From assembly GCF_051401765.1 (NCBI RefSeq), contig NW_027480464.1:186001-250000 (forward strand): a stretch of DNA of 64,000 bases, written 5' to 3'. Below the pieces are notes generated by a model. The model did no database searches, was not told the origin of the DNA, and saw only the letters and a program-made list of their open reading frames with translations. Positions within the stretch are counted from its first letter, which is position 1. Each line of letters opens with the position of its first letter. The translations under genes were made by a program, and so were the position numbers. Below, piece after piece: positions 24,985-38,300 of the stretch. This DNA is from Calliopsis andreniformis (lineage: Eukaryota > Arthropoda > Insecta > Hymenoptera > Andrenidae).

Positions 24985-25719
24985 CTCAATCCTCAATCCT
25001 CAACTCTCAACACTCAATGTTCAATCCTCAATACCCAATCCTCAGTCTTCAATCCTCAATCCCCAATCCTCAATCCTCAATCCTCAATTCTCAGTCCTCA
25101 ATCCTCAATCTTCAATCCTCAATACTCAATCTTCAAACCTCAATCCTCAATCCTCAATCTTCAATCCTCAATACTGAATCTTCTATCCTCAATCTCCAAT
25201 ACTCAATGTTCAATCCGCAATATCCAATCCTCAACCCTGAACACTCAGTCCCCAATCCTCAATATGCAATCCTCAATCCTCAGTCCTCAATCCACAATCC
25301 TCAACGGTCAATGCTCAATACTCAATCTTCAATGCTCATTCCTCAATCCTCAATCCTCAATTCTCAATCCTCAATCGTCAACATTCAATCCTCAATACTC
25401 AATCTTCAATCCTCATTCCTCAATGTTCAATCCTCAATACCCAATCTTCAGTCTTCAATCCTCAATCCTCAATCCTCAATCCTCAATCCTCAGTACTCAG
25501 TCCCCAATCCTCAGCCTTCAATCCTCAATACTCAATCTTCAATCCTCAATCCTCAATCCTCAATCCTCAATCTTCAATCCTCAATACTGAATCTTCAATG
25601 ATCAATCCTCAATCCTCAATCCTCAATCCTCAATCCTCAATCACCTATCCTCAACACCCAATCCTCAACCATCAATCCTCTATGTTCAATCCGCAATACC
25701 CAATCCTCAATCTTCAACC
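24985..25719. repeat. 735-bp tandem duplication, first copy
   Basis: Markers at 25017, 25264 and 25598 recur at 25752, 25999 and 26333, always 735 bp (105 heptamers) apart. No 6-bp unit lies inside, which fits a length that is an exact multiple of 7. Private differences include TCAAACC at about 25135 and GTCCCCAATCC at about 25500. Its T module begins with ATGATC instead of ATGCTC. Confidence 0.9.
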
Positions 25720-26454
25720 CTCAATCCTCAATCCTCAACTCTCAACACTCAATGTTCAATCCTCAATACCCAATCCTCAGTCTTCAATCCTCAATCCCCA
25801 ATCCTCAATCCTCAATCCTCAATTCTCAGTCCTCAATCCTCAATCTTCAATCCTCAATACTCAATCTTCAATCCTCAATCCTCAATCCTCAATCTTCAAT
25901 CCTCAATACTGAATCTTCTATCCTCAATCTCCAATACTCAATGTTCAATCCGCAATATCCAATCCTCAACCCTGAACACTCAGTCCCCAATCCTCAATAT
26001 GCAATCCTCAATCCTCAGTCCTCAATCCACAATCCTCAACGGTCAATGCTCAATACTCAATCTTCAATGCTCATTCCTCAATCCTCAATCCTCAATTCTC
26101 AATCCTCAATCGTCAACATTCAATCCTCAATACTCAATCTTCAATCCTCATTCCTCAATGTTCAATCCTCAATACCCAATCTTCAGTCTTCAATCCTCAA
26201 TCCTCAATCCTCAATCCTCAATCCTCAGTACTCAGTCCTCAATCCTCAGCCTTCAATCCTCAATACTCAATCATCAATCCTCAATCCTCAATCCTCAATC
26301 CTCAATCTTCAATCCTCAATACTGAATCTTCAATGCTCAATCCTCAATCCTCAATCCTCAATCCTCAATCCTCAATCACCTATCCTCAACACCCAATCCT
26401 CAACCATCAATCCTCTATGTTCAATCCGCAATACCCAATCCTCAATCTTCAACC
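25720..26454. repeat. 735-bp tandem duplication, second copy
   Basis: Adjacent partner of 24985-25719. It differs by a TCAATCA unit at about 26270 (TCAATCT in the first copy) and by the usual ATGCTC at the T module (26333). The join falls in TCAACCC TCAATCC units at about 25720, with no extra bases. Confidence 0.9.
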
Positions 26455-26829
26455 CTCAACCCTCAATCCTCAATCCTCAATCCTCAGTCTTCAATCTTCA
26501 ATCCTCAATACTCAATCTTCAATCCTCAATTCTCAATCCTCAATCCTCAATCCTCAGACCTCAAACATCAATACTCAACCCTCAGTCCTCGTCCTCAATC
26601 CACAACCCTCAATCCTCGATCCTCAATATTCAATAATCAATATTCAATCTTCAATCCTCAATCCTCAATCCTCAATACTCAAACCACAATCCTCAATTCT
26701 CAATCGTCAATGCTCAATACTCAATCGTCAATCCTCAATCCCGAATCCTCAATCTTCAATCCTCAATCCTCAATCCTCAATCCTCAATCCTCAATCTTCA
26801 ATCCTCAATACTCAATCTTCAATCCTCAA
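26455..26829. repeat. Short family B connector
   Basis: It continues from the T module into the module with the ATG-bearing unit at 26710, which recurs at 21194, 39086 and 48270. It is followed by a run of about eight pure TCAATCC units in which the 6,192-bp block begins. Confidence 0.75.
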
Positions 26830-27803
26830 TCCTCAATCCTCAATCCTCAATCCTCAATCCTCAATCCTCAATCCTCAATATTCAATCCTCAATACTCAAT
26901 CTGCAATCCTCAATCCTCAGTCCTCACTCCTCAATCCTCATTCTTCAATCCTCAATACCGAATCCTCAATCTTCAATCCTCAATCCTCAGTCCTCAATTC
27001 TCAATCCTCAATCCTGAATCCTCAGACTTCAAACACCAATACTGAACCCTCAGTCCTCGTCCTCAATCCACAACCCTCAATCCTCGATCCTCAATCTTCA
27101 ATCATTAATATTCAATCTTCAATCTTCAATCCTCAATCCTCAATCCTCAACCCTCAACCCTCAACGTTCAATCCTCAATACCCAATCCTCAGTCTTCCAT
27201 CCTCAATCCTCAATACTCAATCTTCAATCCTCAATCCTCAATCCTCAATCCTCAATCCTCATTCTTCAATCCTCAACACCCAATCCTCAATCTTCAATCC
27301 TCAATGTTCAATCCGCAATACCCAATCCTCAATCTTCAATCCTCAACCCTCAATCCTCAATCCTCAATCCTCAATCCTCAATCTTCAATCCTCAATACTC
27401 AATCTTCAATCCTCAATCCTCAATCCTCAATCCTCAATCCACACTCTTCAATCCTCAACACCCAATCCTCTATCTTCAATCCTCAATCCTCAGTCCTCAA
27501 TTCTCAATACTCAATCCTCAATCCTCAGACCTCAAACATCAATACTGAACCCTCAGTCCTCGTCCTCAATCCACAACCCTCAATCCTCTATCCTCAATCT
27601 TCAATCATCAATATTCAATCTTCAATCCTCAATCCTCAGTCCTCAATACTCAATCCACAATCCTCAATGATCAATCCTCAATACCCAAACCTCAATCTTC
27701 AATCCTCAATCCTCAATCCTCAATCCTCAATCCTCAATCCTCAATCCTCAATCCTCAGTCCTCAAACCTCAATCCTGAATCCTCAAACCTGAATCCTCAG
27801 TCT

Positions 27804-27957
27804 TCAGACCTCAGTCCTCAACAATCAGTTGTCAATCCTCAATCCTCAATAGAGTATCCTCAATTCACAGGTTTCAATACTCAATACTCAACCTGAAATC
27901 TTCAAATCTCTATCCACAATCATCAATTCTCATCACTAAACCCTCAACACTCACTCC
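27804..27957. repeat. Landmark L13, type B1
   Basis: AATAGAGTAT at 27848, ACAGGTTTC, then CACTAAACCC and CACTCACTCC, which define B1. Followed by a TCGATCC unit. Next landmark at 791 bp. Confidence 0.92.
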
Positions 27958-28594
27958 CCAATCCTCAATCTTCGATCCTCAATCCTCAATCCTCAATCCT
28001 CAATCCTCAATCTTCAATCCTCAATACTCAATCTTCAATCCTCAATCCTCAATCTTCAATCCTCAATCCTCAATTCTCAGTCCTCAATACTCAATCCTCA
28101 ATCGTCAATCCTCAATACCCAATCCTCAATCTTCAATCCTCAATCCTCAATCCTCAATCCTCAATCCTCAAACTTCATTCCTCAATACTCAATCTACAAA
28201 CCTCAATCCTCAATCCTCAATCCTCAATGCTCAATCCTCAATCCTCAATCCTCAACACTCAACCTTCAATCCTCGATACTCAATCAGCAATCCTCAATCT
28301 TCAATCCTCAATCCTCAATCCTCATTCTTCAATCCTCAATGCCAAGGCCTCAATCTTCAATCCTCAATCCTCAATCCTCAATTCTCAATCCTCAATCCTC
28401 AATCATCAATCCTCAATCCTCAGTCCTCAATCCTCAATCCTCAATCGTCAATCCTCAATGTTCAATCCGCAATACCCAATACTCAATCTTCAATCCTCAA
28501 TCCTCAATCCTCAATCCTCAAACCTCAATCCTCAACCCTCAATCCTCAGTCCTCGAACCTCAAACCTGTATCCTCAATCCCGAATCCTCAATCT

Positions 28595-28748
28595 TCAGAC
28601 CTCAGTCCTCAACAATCAGTTGTCAATCCTCAATCCTCAATAGAGTATCCTCAATTCACAGGTTTCAATACTCAATACTCAACCTGAAATCTTCAAATCT
28701 CTATCCACAATCATCAATTCTCATCACTAAACCCTCAACACTCACTCC
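28595..28748. repeat. Landmark L14, type B1
   Basis: AATAGAGTAT at 28639 with the TAAACCC mark. It is preceded by the CCTCGAACC / CCTGTATCC units. Next landmark at 385 bp. Confidence 0.92.
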
Positions 28749-28979
28749 CCAATCCTCAATCTTCAATCCTCAATCCTCAATCCTCAATCCTCAATCCTCA
28801 ATCTTCAATCCTCAATACTCAATCTTCAATCCTCAATCCTCAATCCTCGGTCTTCAATCCTCAATCGCCAATCTCCAATCCTGAATACTCAATCTTCAAT
28901 CCTCAATCCTCGATCCTCAATCCTCAATCCTCAGTCCTCAAACCTCAATCCTGAATCCTCAAACCTGAATCCTCAGTCT

Positions 28980-29133
28980 TCAGACCTCAGTCCTCAACAA
29001 TCAGTTGTCAATCCTCAATCCTCAATAGAATATCCTCAATTCACAGGTTTCAGTACTCAATACTCAACCTGAAATCTTCAAATCTCTATCCACAATCATC
29101 AATTCTCATCACTCAACCCTCAACACTCAGTCC
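28980..29133. repeat. Landmark L15, type B2
   Basis: AATAGAATAT at 29024, CACTCAACCC and CACTCAGTCCCC define B2. A private GTTTCAGTAC is shared only with L18. Next landmark at 5,016 bp. Confidence 0.92.
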
Positions 29134-32100
29134 CCAAACCTCAATCTTCAATCTTCAATCCTCAATCCTCAATCCTCAATTTTCAATCCTCAATACTCAA
29201 TCTTCAATCCTCAATACTAAATCCTCAATCCTCAATCCTCAGTCCTCAGTCCACAATCCTCAATCCTCAAACCTCAATCTTCAATCGTCAGCCCTCGTCC
29301 TCAATCATCCACACTCAATCCTCAATCCTCAATCTTCAATCATCAATACTGAATCTTCAATCCTCAATCCTCAATCTTCAATCCTCGTCCTCAATCCGCA
29401 ACCCTCAATCCTCAATCCTCAATCTTCAATCATTAATATTCAATCTTCAATCCTCAATCCTCAATCCTCAATCTTCAATCCTCAATACTCAATCTTCAAT
29501 CATCAATCCTCGATCCTCAATCCTGAATCCTCAATCCTCAATCCTCAATCTTCAATCCTCAATACTCAAACTGCAATCCTCAGTCCTCAGTCCTCACTCC
29601 TCAATTCTCAACCTTCAATCCTCAATACCGAATCCTCAATCTTCAATCCTCAATCCACAATCCTCAATTCTCAATCCTCAATCCTCAGTCCTCAGTCCTC
29701 AAACCTCAATCCTCAACCCACAGCCCTCATCCTCAATCCTAAATCCTCAATCCTCAATCCTCAATCTTCAACCCTCAATACCCAATCTTCAGTCTTCAAT
29801 CCTCAATCCTCAATCCTCAATCCTCAATCCTCAATACTCAGTCCTCAATCCTCAGGCTTCAATCCTCAATACTCAATCTTCAATCCTCAATCCTCAATCC
29901 TCAATCCTCAATCTTCAATCCTCAATACTGAATCTTCAATGCTCAATCCTCAATCCTCAATCCTCAATCCTCAATCCTCAATCACCTATCCTCAACACCC
30001 AATCCTCATCCATCAATCCTCTATGTTCAATCCGCAATACCCAATCCTCAATCTTCAGCCCTCAACCCTCAATCCTCAATCCTCAATCCTCAGTCTTCAA
30101 TCTTCAATCCTCAATACTCAATCTTCAATCCTCAATCCTCAATAATCAATCCTCAATCCACATTCTTCAATCCTCAACACCCAATCCTCAATCTACAATC
30201 CTCAATCTTCAGTCCTCAATTCTCAATCCTCAATCCTCAATCCTCAGACCTCAAACATCAATACTCAACCCTCAGTCCTCGTCCTCAATCCACAACCCTC
30301 AATCCTCGATCCTCAATCTTCAATAATCAATATTCAATCTTCAATCCTCAATCCTCAATCCTCAATACTCAAACCACAATCCTCAATTCTCAATCGTCAA
30401 TGCTCAATACTCAATCGTCAATCCTCAATCCCGAATCCTCAATCTTCAATCCTCAATCCTCAGTCCTCAGTTCTCAATCCTCAATCCTCAGTCCTCAGTC
30501 CTCAAACCCCTACCCTCAACTCTCAGCCCTCATACTCAATCCTCAATCCTCAATCCTCAATCCTCAATACTCAATCTTCAATCCTCAAACCTCAATCCTC
30601 AATCCTCAATCCTCAATGTTCAATCCTCAATACCCAATCTTCAGTCTTCAATCCTCAATCCTCAATCCTCAATCCTCAATCCTCAATACTCAGTCCTCAA
30701 TCCTCAGGCTTCAATCCTCAATACTCAATCTTCAATCCTCAATCCTCAATCCTCAATTCTCAATCTTCAATCCTCAGACTTCAAACACCAATACTCAACC
30801 CTCAGTCCTCGTCCTCAATCCGCAACCCTCAATCCTCAATCCTCAATCTTCAATCATTAATATTCAATCTTCAATCCTCAATCCTCAATCCTCAATCCTC
30901 AACTCTCAACACTCAATGTTCAATCCTCAATACCCAATCCTCAGTCTTCAATCCTCAATCCCCAATCCTCAATCCTCAATCCTCAATTCTCAGTCCTCAA
31001 TCCTCAATCTTCAATCCTCAATACTCAATCTTCAATCCTCAATCCTCAATCCTCAATCTTGAATCCTCAATACTGAATCTTCTATCCTCAATCTCCAATA
31101 CTCAATGTTCAATCCGCAATACCCAATCCTCAACCCTGAACACTCAGTCCCCAATCCTCAATATGCAATCCTCAATCCTCAGTCCTCAATCCACAATCCT
31201 CAACGGTCAATGCTCAATACTCAATCTTCAATGCTCATTCCTCAATCCTCAATCCTCAATTCTCAATCCTCAATCGTCAACATTCAATCCTCAATACTCA
31301 ATCTTCAATCCTCATTCCTCAATGTTCAATCCTCAATACCCAATCTTCAGTCTTCAATCCTCAATCCTCAATCCTCAATCCTCAATCCTCAGTACTCAGT
31401 CCTCAATCCTCAGCCTTCAATCCTCAATACTCAATCTTCAATCCTCAATCCTCAATCCTCAATCCTCAATCTTCAATCCTCAATACTGAATCTTCAATGC
31501 TCAATCCTCAATCCTCAATCCTCAATCCTCAATCCTCAATCACCTATCCTCAACACCCAATCCTCAACCATCAATCCTCTATGTTCAATCCGCAATACCC
31601 AATCCTCAATCTTCAACCCTCAACCCTCAATCCTCAATCCTCAATCCTCAGTCTTCAATCTTCAATCCTCAATACTCAATCTTCAATCCTCAATCCTCAA
31701 TAATCAATCCTCAATCCTCAGACCTCAAACATCAATACTCAACCCTCAGTCCTCGTCCTCAATCCACAACCCTCAATCCTCGATCCTCAATCTTCAATAA
31801 TCAATATTCAATCTTCAATCCTCAATCTTCAATCCTCAATCCTCAATCCTCAATCCTCAATCCTCAATCTTCAATCCTCAATACTCAATCTTCAATCATC
31901 AATCCTCAATCCTCAATCCTCAATCCTCAATCCTCGATCCTCAATCTTCAATCCTCAATACTCAAAATGCAATCCTCAGTCCTCAGTCCTCACTCCTCAA
32001 TTCTCATTCTTCAATCCTCAATACCGAATCCTCAATCTTCAATCCTCAATCCACAATCCTCAATTCTCAATCCACAATCCTCAATCCTCAGACTTCAAAC

Positions 32101-33995
32101 ACCAATACTCAACCCTCAGTCCTCGTCCTCAATCCGCAACCCTCAATCCTCAATCCTCAATCTTCAGTCATTAATATTCAATCTTCAATCCTCAATCCTC
32201 AATCCTCAATCGTCAACTCTCAACACTCAATGTTCAATCCTCAATACCCAATCCTCAGTCTTCAATCCTCAATCCCCAATCCTCAATCCTCAATCCTCAA
32301 TTCTCAGTCCTCAATCCTCAATCTTCAATCCTCAATACTCAATCTTCAATCCTCAATCCTCAATCCTCAATCTTCAATCCTCAATACTGAATCTTCTATC
32401 CTCAATCTCCAATACTCAATGTTCAATCCGCAATATCCAATCCTCAACCCTGAACACTCAGTCCCCAATCCTCAATATGCAATCCTCAATCCTCAGTCCT
32501 CAATCCACAATCCTCAACGGTCAATGCTCAATACTCAATCTTCAATGCTCATTCCTCAATCCTCAATCCTCAATTCTCAATCCTCAATCGTCAACATTCA
32601 ATCCTCAATACTCAATCTTCAATCCTCATTCCTCAATGTTCAATCCTCAATACCCAATCTTCAGTCTTCAATCCTCAATCCTCAATCCTCAATCCTCAAT
32701 CCTCAGTACTCAGTCCTCAATCCTCAGCCTTCAATCCTCAATACTCAATCATCAATCCTCAATCCTCAATCCTCAATCCTCAATCTTCAATCCTCAATAC
32801 TGAATCTTCAATGCTCAATCCTCAATCCTCAATCCTCAATCCTCAATCCTCAATCACCTATCCTCAACACCCAATCCTCAACCATCAATCCTCTATGTTC
32901 AATCCGCAATACCCAATCCTCAATCTTCAACCCTCAACCCTCAATCCTCAATCCTCAATCCTCAGTCTTCAATCTTCAATCCTCAATACTCAATCTTCAA
33001 TCCTCAATTCTCAATCCTCAATCCTCAATCCTCAATCCTCAATCCTCAATCCTCAATCCTCAATCCTCAATATTCAATCCTCAATACTCAATCTGCAATC
33101 CTCAATCCTCAGTCCTCACTCCTCAATCCTCATTCTTCAATCCTCAATACCGAATCCTCAATCTTCAATCCTCAATCCTCTGTCCTCAATTCTCAATCCT
33201 CAATCCTGAATCCTCAGACTTCAAACACCAATACTGAACCCTCAGTCCTCGTCCTCAATCCACAACCCTCAATCCTCGATCCTCAATCTTCAATCATTAA
33301 TATTCAATCTTCAATCTTCAATCCTCAATCCTCAATCCTCAACCCTCAACCCTCAACGTTCAATCCTCAATACCCAATCCTCAGTCTTCCATCCTCAATC
33401 CTCAATACTCAATCTTCAATCCTCAATCCTCAATCCTCAATCCTCAATCCTCATTCTTCAATCCTCAACACCCAATCCTCAATCTTCAATCCTCAATGTT
33501 CAATCCGCAATACCCAATCCTCAATCTTCAATCCTCAACCCTCAATCCTCAATCCTCAATCCTCAATCCTCAATCTTCAATCCTCAATACTCAATCTTCA
33601 ATCCTCAATCCTCAATCCTCAATCCTCAATCCACACTCTTCAATCCTCAACACCCAATCCTCTATCTTCAATCCTCAATCCTCAGTCCTCAATTCTCAAT
33701 ACTCAATCCTCAATCCTCAGACCTCAGACATCAATACTGAACCCTCAGTCCTCGTCCTCAATCCACAACCCTCAATCCTCTATCCTCAATCTTCAATCAT
33801 CAATATTCAATCTTCAATCCTCAATCCTCAGTCCTCAATACTCAATCCACAATCCTCAATGATCAATCCTCAATACCCAAACCTCAATCTTCAATCCTCA
33901 ATCCTCAATCCTCAATCCTCAATCCTCAATCCTCAATCCTCAATCCTCAGTCCTCAAACCTCAATCCTGAATCCTCAAACCTGAATCCTCAGTCT

Positions 33996-34149
33996 TCAGA
34001 CCTCAGTCCTCAACAATCAGTTGTCAATCCTCAATCCTCAATAGAGTATCCTCAATTCACAGGTTTCAATACTCAATACTCAACCTGAAATCTTCAAATC
34101 TCTATCCACAATCATCAATTCTCATCACTAAACCCTCAACACTCACTCC
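33996..34149. repeat. Landmark L16, type B1
   Basis: AATAGAGTAT at 34040. It is the 6,192-bp partner of L13 and shares the TCGATCC unit after it. Next landmark at 791 bp. Confidence 0.92.
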
Positions 34150-34786
34150 CCAATCCTCAATCTTCGATCCTCAATCCTCAATCCTCAATCCTCAATCCTC
34201 AATCTTCAATCCTCAATACTCAATCTTCAATCCTCAATCCTCAATCTTCAATCCTCAATCCTCAATTCTCAGTCCTCAATACTCAATCCTCAATCGTCAA
34301 TCCTCAATACCCAATCCTCAATCTTCAATCCTCAATCCTCAATCCTCAATCATCAATCCTCAAACTTCATTCCTCAATACTCAATCTACAAACCTCAATC
34401 CTCAATCCTCAATCCTCAATGCTCAATCCTCAATCCTCAATCCTCAACACTCAACCTTCAATCCTCGATACTCAATCAGCAATCCTCAATCTTCAATCCT
34501 CAATCCTCAATCCTCATTCTTCAATCCTCAATGCCAAGGCCTCAATCTTCAATCCTCAATCCTCAATCCTCAATTCTCAATCCTCAATCCTCAATCATCA
34601 ATCCTCAATCCTCAGTCCTCAATCCTCAATCCTCAATCGTCAATCCTCAATGTTCAATCCGCAATACCCAATACTCAATCTTCAATCCTCAATCCTCAAT
34701 CCTCAATCCTCAAACCTCAATCCTCAACCCTCAATCCTCAGTCCTCGAACCTCAAACCTGTATCCTCAATCCCGAATCCTCAATCT

Positions 34787-34940
34787 TCAGACCTCAGGCC
34801 TCAACAATCAGTTGTCAATCCTCAATCCTCAATAGAGTATCCTCAATTCACAGGTTTCAATACTCAATACTCAACCTGAAATCTTCAAATCTCTATCCAC
34901 AATCATCAATTCTCATCACTAAACCCTCAACACTCACTCC
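34787..34940. repeat. Landmark L17, type B1
   Basis: AATAGAGTAT at 34831. It is the partner of L14, with one private change, CAGGCCTCAAC near 34796. Next landmark at 385 bp. Confidence 0.92.
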
Positions 34941-35171
34941 CCAATCCTCAATCTTCAATCCTCAATCCTCAATCCTCAATCCTCAATCCTCAATCTTCAA
35001 TCCTCAATACTCAATCTTCAATCCTCAATCCTCAATCCTCGGTCTTCAATCCTCAATCGCCAATCTCCAATCCTGAATACTCAATCTTCAATCCTCAATC
35101 CTCGATCCTCAATCCTCAATCCTCAGTCCTCAAACCTCAATCCTGAATCCTCAAACCTGAATCCTCAGTCT

Positions 35172-35325
35172 TCAGACCTCAGTCCTCAACAATCAGTTGT
35201 CAATCCTCAATCCTCAATAGAATATCCTCAATTCACAGGTTTCAGTACTCAATACTCAACCTGAAATCTTCAAATCTCTATCCACAATCATCAATTCTCA
35301 TCACTCAACCCTCAACACTCAGTCC
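35172..35325. repeat. Landmark L18, type B2
   Basis: AATAGAATAT at 35216 with GTTTCAGTAC. It is the 6,192-bp partner of L15. Next landmark at 5,120 bp. Confidence 0.92.
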
Positions 35326-38300
35326 CCAAACCTCAATCTTCAATCTTCAATCCTCAATCCTCAATCCTCAATTTTCAATCCTCAATACTCAATCTTCAAT
35401 CCTCAATACTAAATCCTCAATCCTCAATCCTCAGTCCTCAGTCCACAATCCTCAATCCTCAAACCTCAATCTTCAATCGTCAGCCCTCGTCCTCAATCAT
35501 CCACACTCAATCCTCAATCCTCAATCTTCAATCATCAATACTGAATCTTCAATCCTCAATCCTCAATCTTCAATCCTCGTCCTCAATCCGCAACCCTCAA
35601 TCCTCAATCCTCAATCTTCAATCATTAATATTCAATCTTCAATCCTCAATCCTCAATCCTCAATCTTCAATCCTCAATACTCAATCTTCAATCATCAATC
35701 CTCGATCCTCAATCCTCAATCCTCAATCCTCAATCCTCAATCTTCAATCCTCAATACTCAAACTGCAATCCTCAGTCCTCAGTCCTCACTCCTCAATTCT
35801 CAACCTTCAATCCTCAATACCGAATCCTCAATCTTCAATCCTCAATCCACAATCCTCAATTCTCAATCCTCAATCCTCAGTCCTCAGTCCTCAAACCTCA
35901 ATCCTCAACCCACAGCCCTCATCCTCAATCCTAAATCCTCAATCCTCAATCCTCAATCTTCAACCCTCAATACCCAATCTTCAGTCTTCAATCCTCAATC
36001 CTCAATCCTCAATCCTCAATCCTCAATACTCAGTCCTCAATCCTCAGGCTTCAATCCTCAATACTCAATCTTCAATCCTCAATCCTCAATCCTCAATCCT
36101 CAATCTTCAATCCTCAATACTGAATCTTCAATGCTCAATCCTCAATCCTCAATCCTCAATCCTCAATCCTCAATCACCTATCCTCAACACCCAATCCTCA
36201 TCCATCAATCCTCTATGTTCAATCCGCAATACCCAATCCTCAATCTTCAGCCCTCAACCCTCAATCCTCAATCCTCAATCCTCAGTCTTCAATCTTCAAT
36301 CCTCAATACTCAATCTTCAATCCTCAATCCTCAATAATCAATCCTCAATCCACATTCTTCAATCCTCAACACCCAATCCTCAATCTACAATCCTCAATCT
36401 TCAGTCCTCAATTCTCAATCCTCAATCCTCAATCCTCAGACCTCAAACATCAATACTCAACCCTCAGTCCTCGTCCTCAATCCACAACCCTCAATCCTCG
36501 ATCCTCAATCTTCAATAATCAATATTCAATCTTCAATCCTCAATCCTCAATCCTCAATACTCAAACCACAATCCTCAATTCTCAATCGTCAATGCTCAAT
36601 ACTCAATCGTCAATCCTCAATCCCGAATCCTCAATCTTCAATCCTCAATCCTCAGTCCTCAGTTCTCAATCCTCAATCCTCAGTCCTCAGTCCTCAAACC
36701 CCTACCCTCAACCCTCAGCCCTCATACTCAATCCTCAATCCTCAATCCTCAATCCTCAATACTCAATCTTCAATCCTCAAACCTCAATCCTCAATCCTCA
36801 ATCCTCAATGTTCAATCCTCAATACCCAATCTTCAGTCTTCAATCCTCAATCCTCAATCCTCAATCCTCAATCCTCAATACTCAGTCCTCAATCCTCAGG
36901 CTTCAATCCTCAATACTCAATCTTCAATCCTCAATCCTCAATCCTCAATTCTCAATCTTCAATCCTCAGACTTCAAACACCAATACTCAACCCTCAGTCC
37001 TCGTCCTCAATCCGCAACCCTCAATCCTCAATCCTCAATCTTCAATCATTAATATTCAATCTTCAATCCTCAATCCTCAATCCTCAATCCTCAACTCTCA
37101 ACACTCAATGTTCAATCCTCAATACCCAATCCTCAGTCTTCAATCCTCAATCCCCAATCCTCAATCCTCAATCCTCAATTCTCAGTCCTCAATCCTCAAT
37201 CTTCAATCCTCAATACTCAATCTTCAATCCTCAATCCTCAATCCTCAATCTTGAATCCTCAATACTGAATCTTCTATCCTCAATCTCCAATCCTCAATAC
37301 TGAATCTTCAATGCTCAATCCTCAATCCTCAATCCTCAATCCTCAATCCTCAATCACCTATCCTCAACACCCAATCCTCAACCATCAATCCTCTATGTTC
37401 AATCCGCAATACCCAATCCTCAATCTTCAACCCTCAACCCTCAATCCTCAATCCTCAATCCTCAGTCTTCAATCTTCAATCCTCAATACTCAATCTTCAA
37501 TCCTCAATCCTCAATAATCAATCCTCAATCCTCAGACCTCAAACATCAATACTCAACCCTCAGTCCTCGTCCTCAATCCACAACCCTCAATCCTCGATCC
37601 TCAATCTTCAATAATCAATATTCAATCTTCAATCCTCAATCTTCAATCCTCAATCCTCAATCCTCAATCCTCAATCCTCAATCTTCAATCCTCAATACTC
37701 AATCTTCAATCATCAATCCTCAATCCTCAATCCTCAATCCTCAATCCTCGATCCTCAATCTTCAATCCTCAATACTCAAAATGCAATCCTCAGTCCTCAG
37801 TCCTCACTCCTCAATTCTCATTCTTCAATCCTCAATACCGAATCCTCAATCTTCAATCCTCAATCCACAATCCTCAATTCTCAATCCACAATCCTCAATC
37901 CTCAGACTTCAAACACCAATACTCAACCCTCAGTCCTCGTCCTCAATCCGCAACCCTCAATCCTCAATCCTCAATCTTCAGTCATTAATATTCAATCTTC
38001 AATCCTCAATCCTCAATCCTCAATCCTCAACTCTCAACACTCAATGTTCAATCCTCAATACCCAATCCTCAGTCTTCAATCCTCAATCCCCAATCCTCAA
38101 TCCTCAATCCTCAATTCTCAGTCCTCAATCCTCAATCTTCAATCCTCAATACTCAATCTTCAATCCTCAATCCTCAATCCTCAATCTTCAATCCTCAATA
38201 CTGAATCTTCTATCCTCAATCTCCAATCCTCAATGTTCAATCCGCAATACCCTATCCTCAATCCTGAACACTCAGTCCCCAATCCTCAATATTCAATCCT

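Larger units (their letters stand above)
26830..33021. repeat. Family B super-unit, copy B1 (6,192 bp)
   Basis: Markers at 27304, 27848, 28227, 28639, 29024, 29939 and 30400 all recur 6,192 bp to the right. The unit holds three landmarks, single T modules at 29939 and 31497, and another at 32811. I counted ten 6-bp units between 27848 and 34040, matching 6,192 = 886 x 7 - 10. From 31497 the offset to copy B2 drops to 5,814 bp because B2 has lost 378 bp. Confidence 0.9.
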
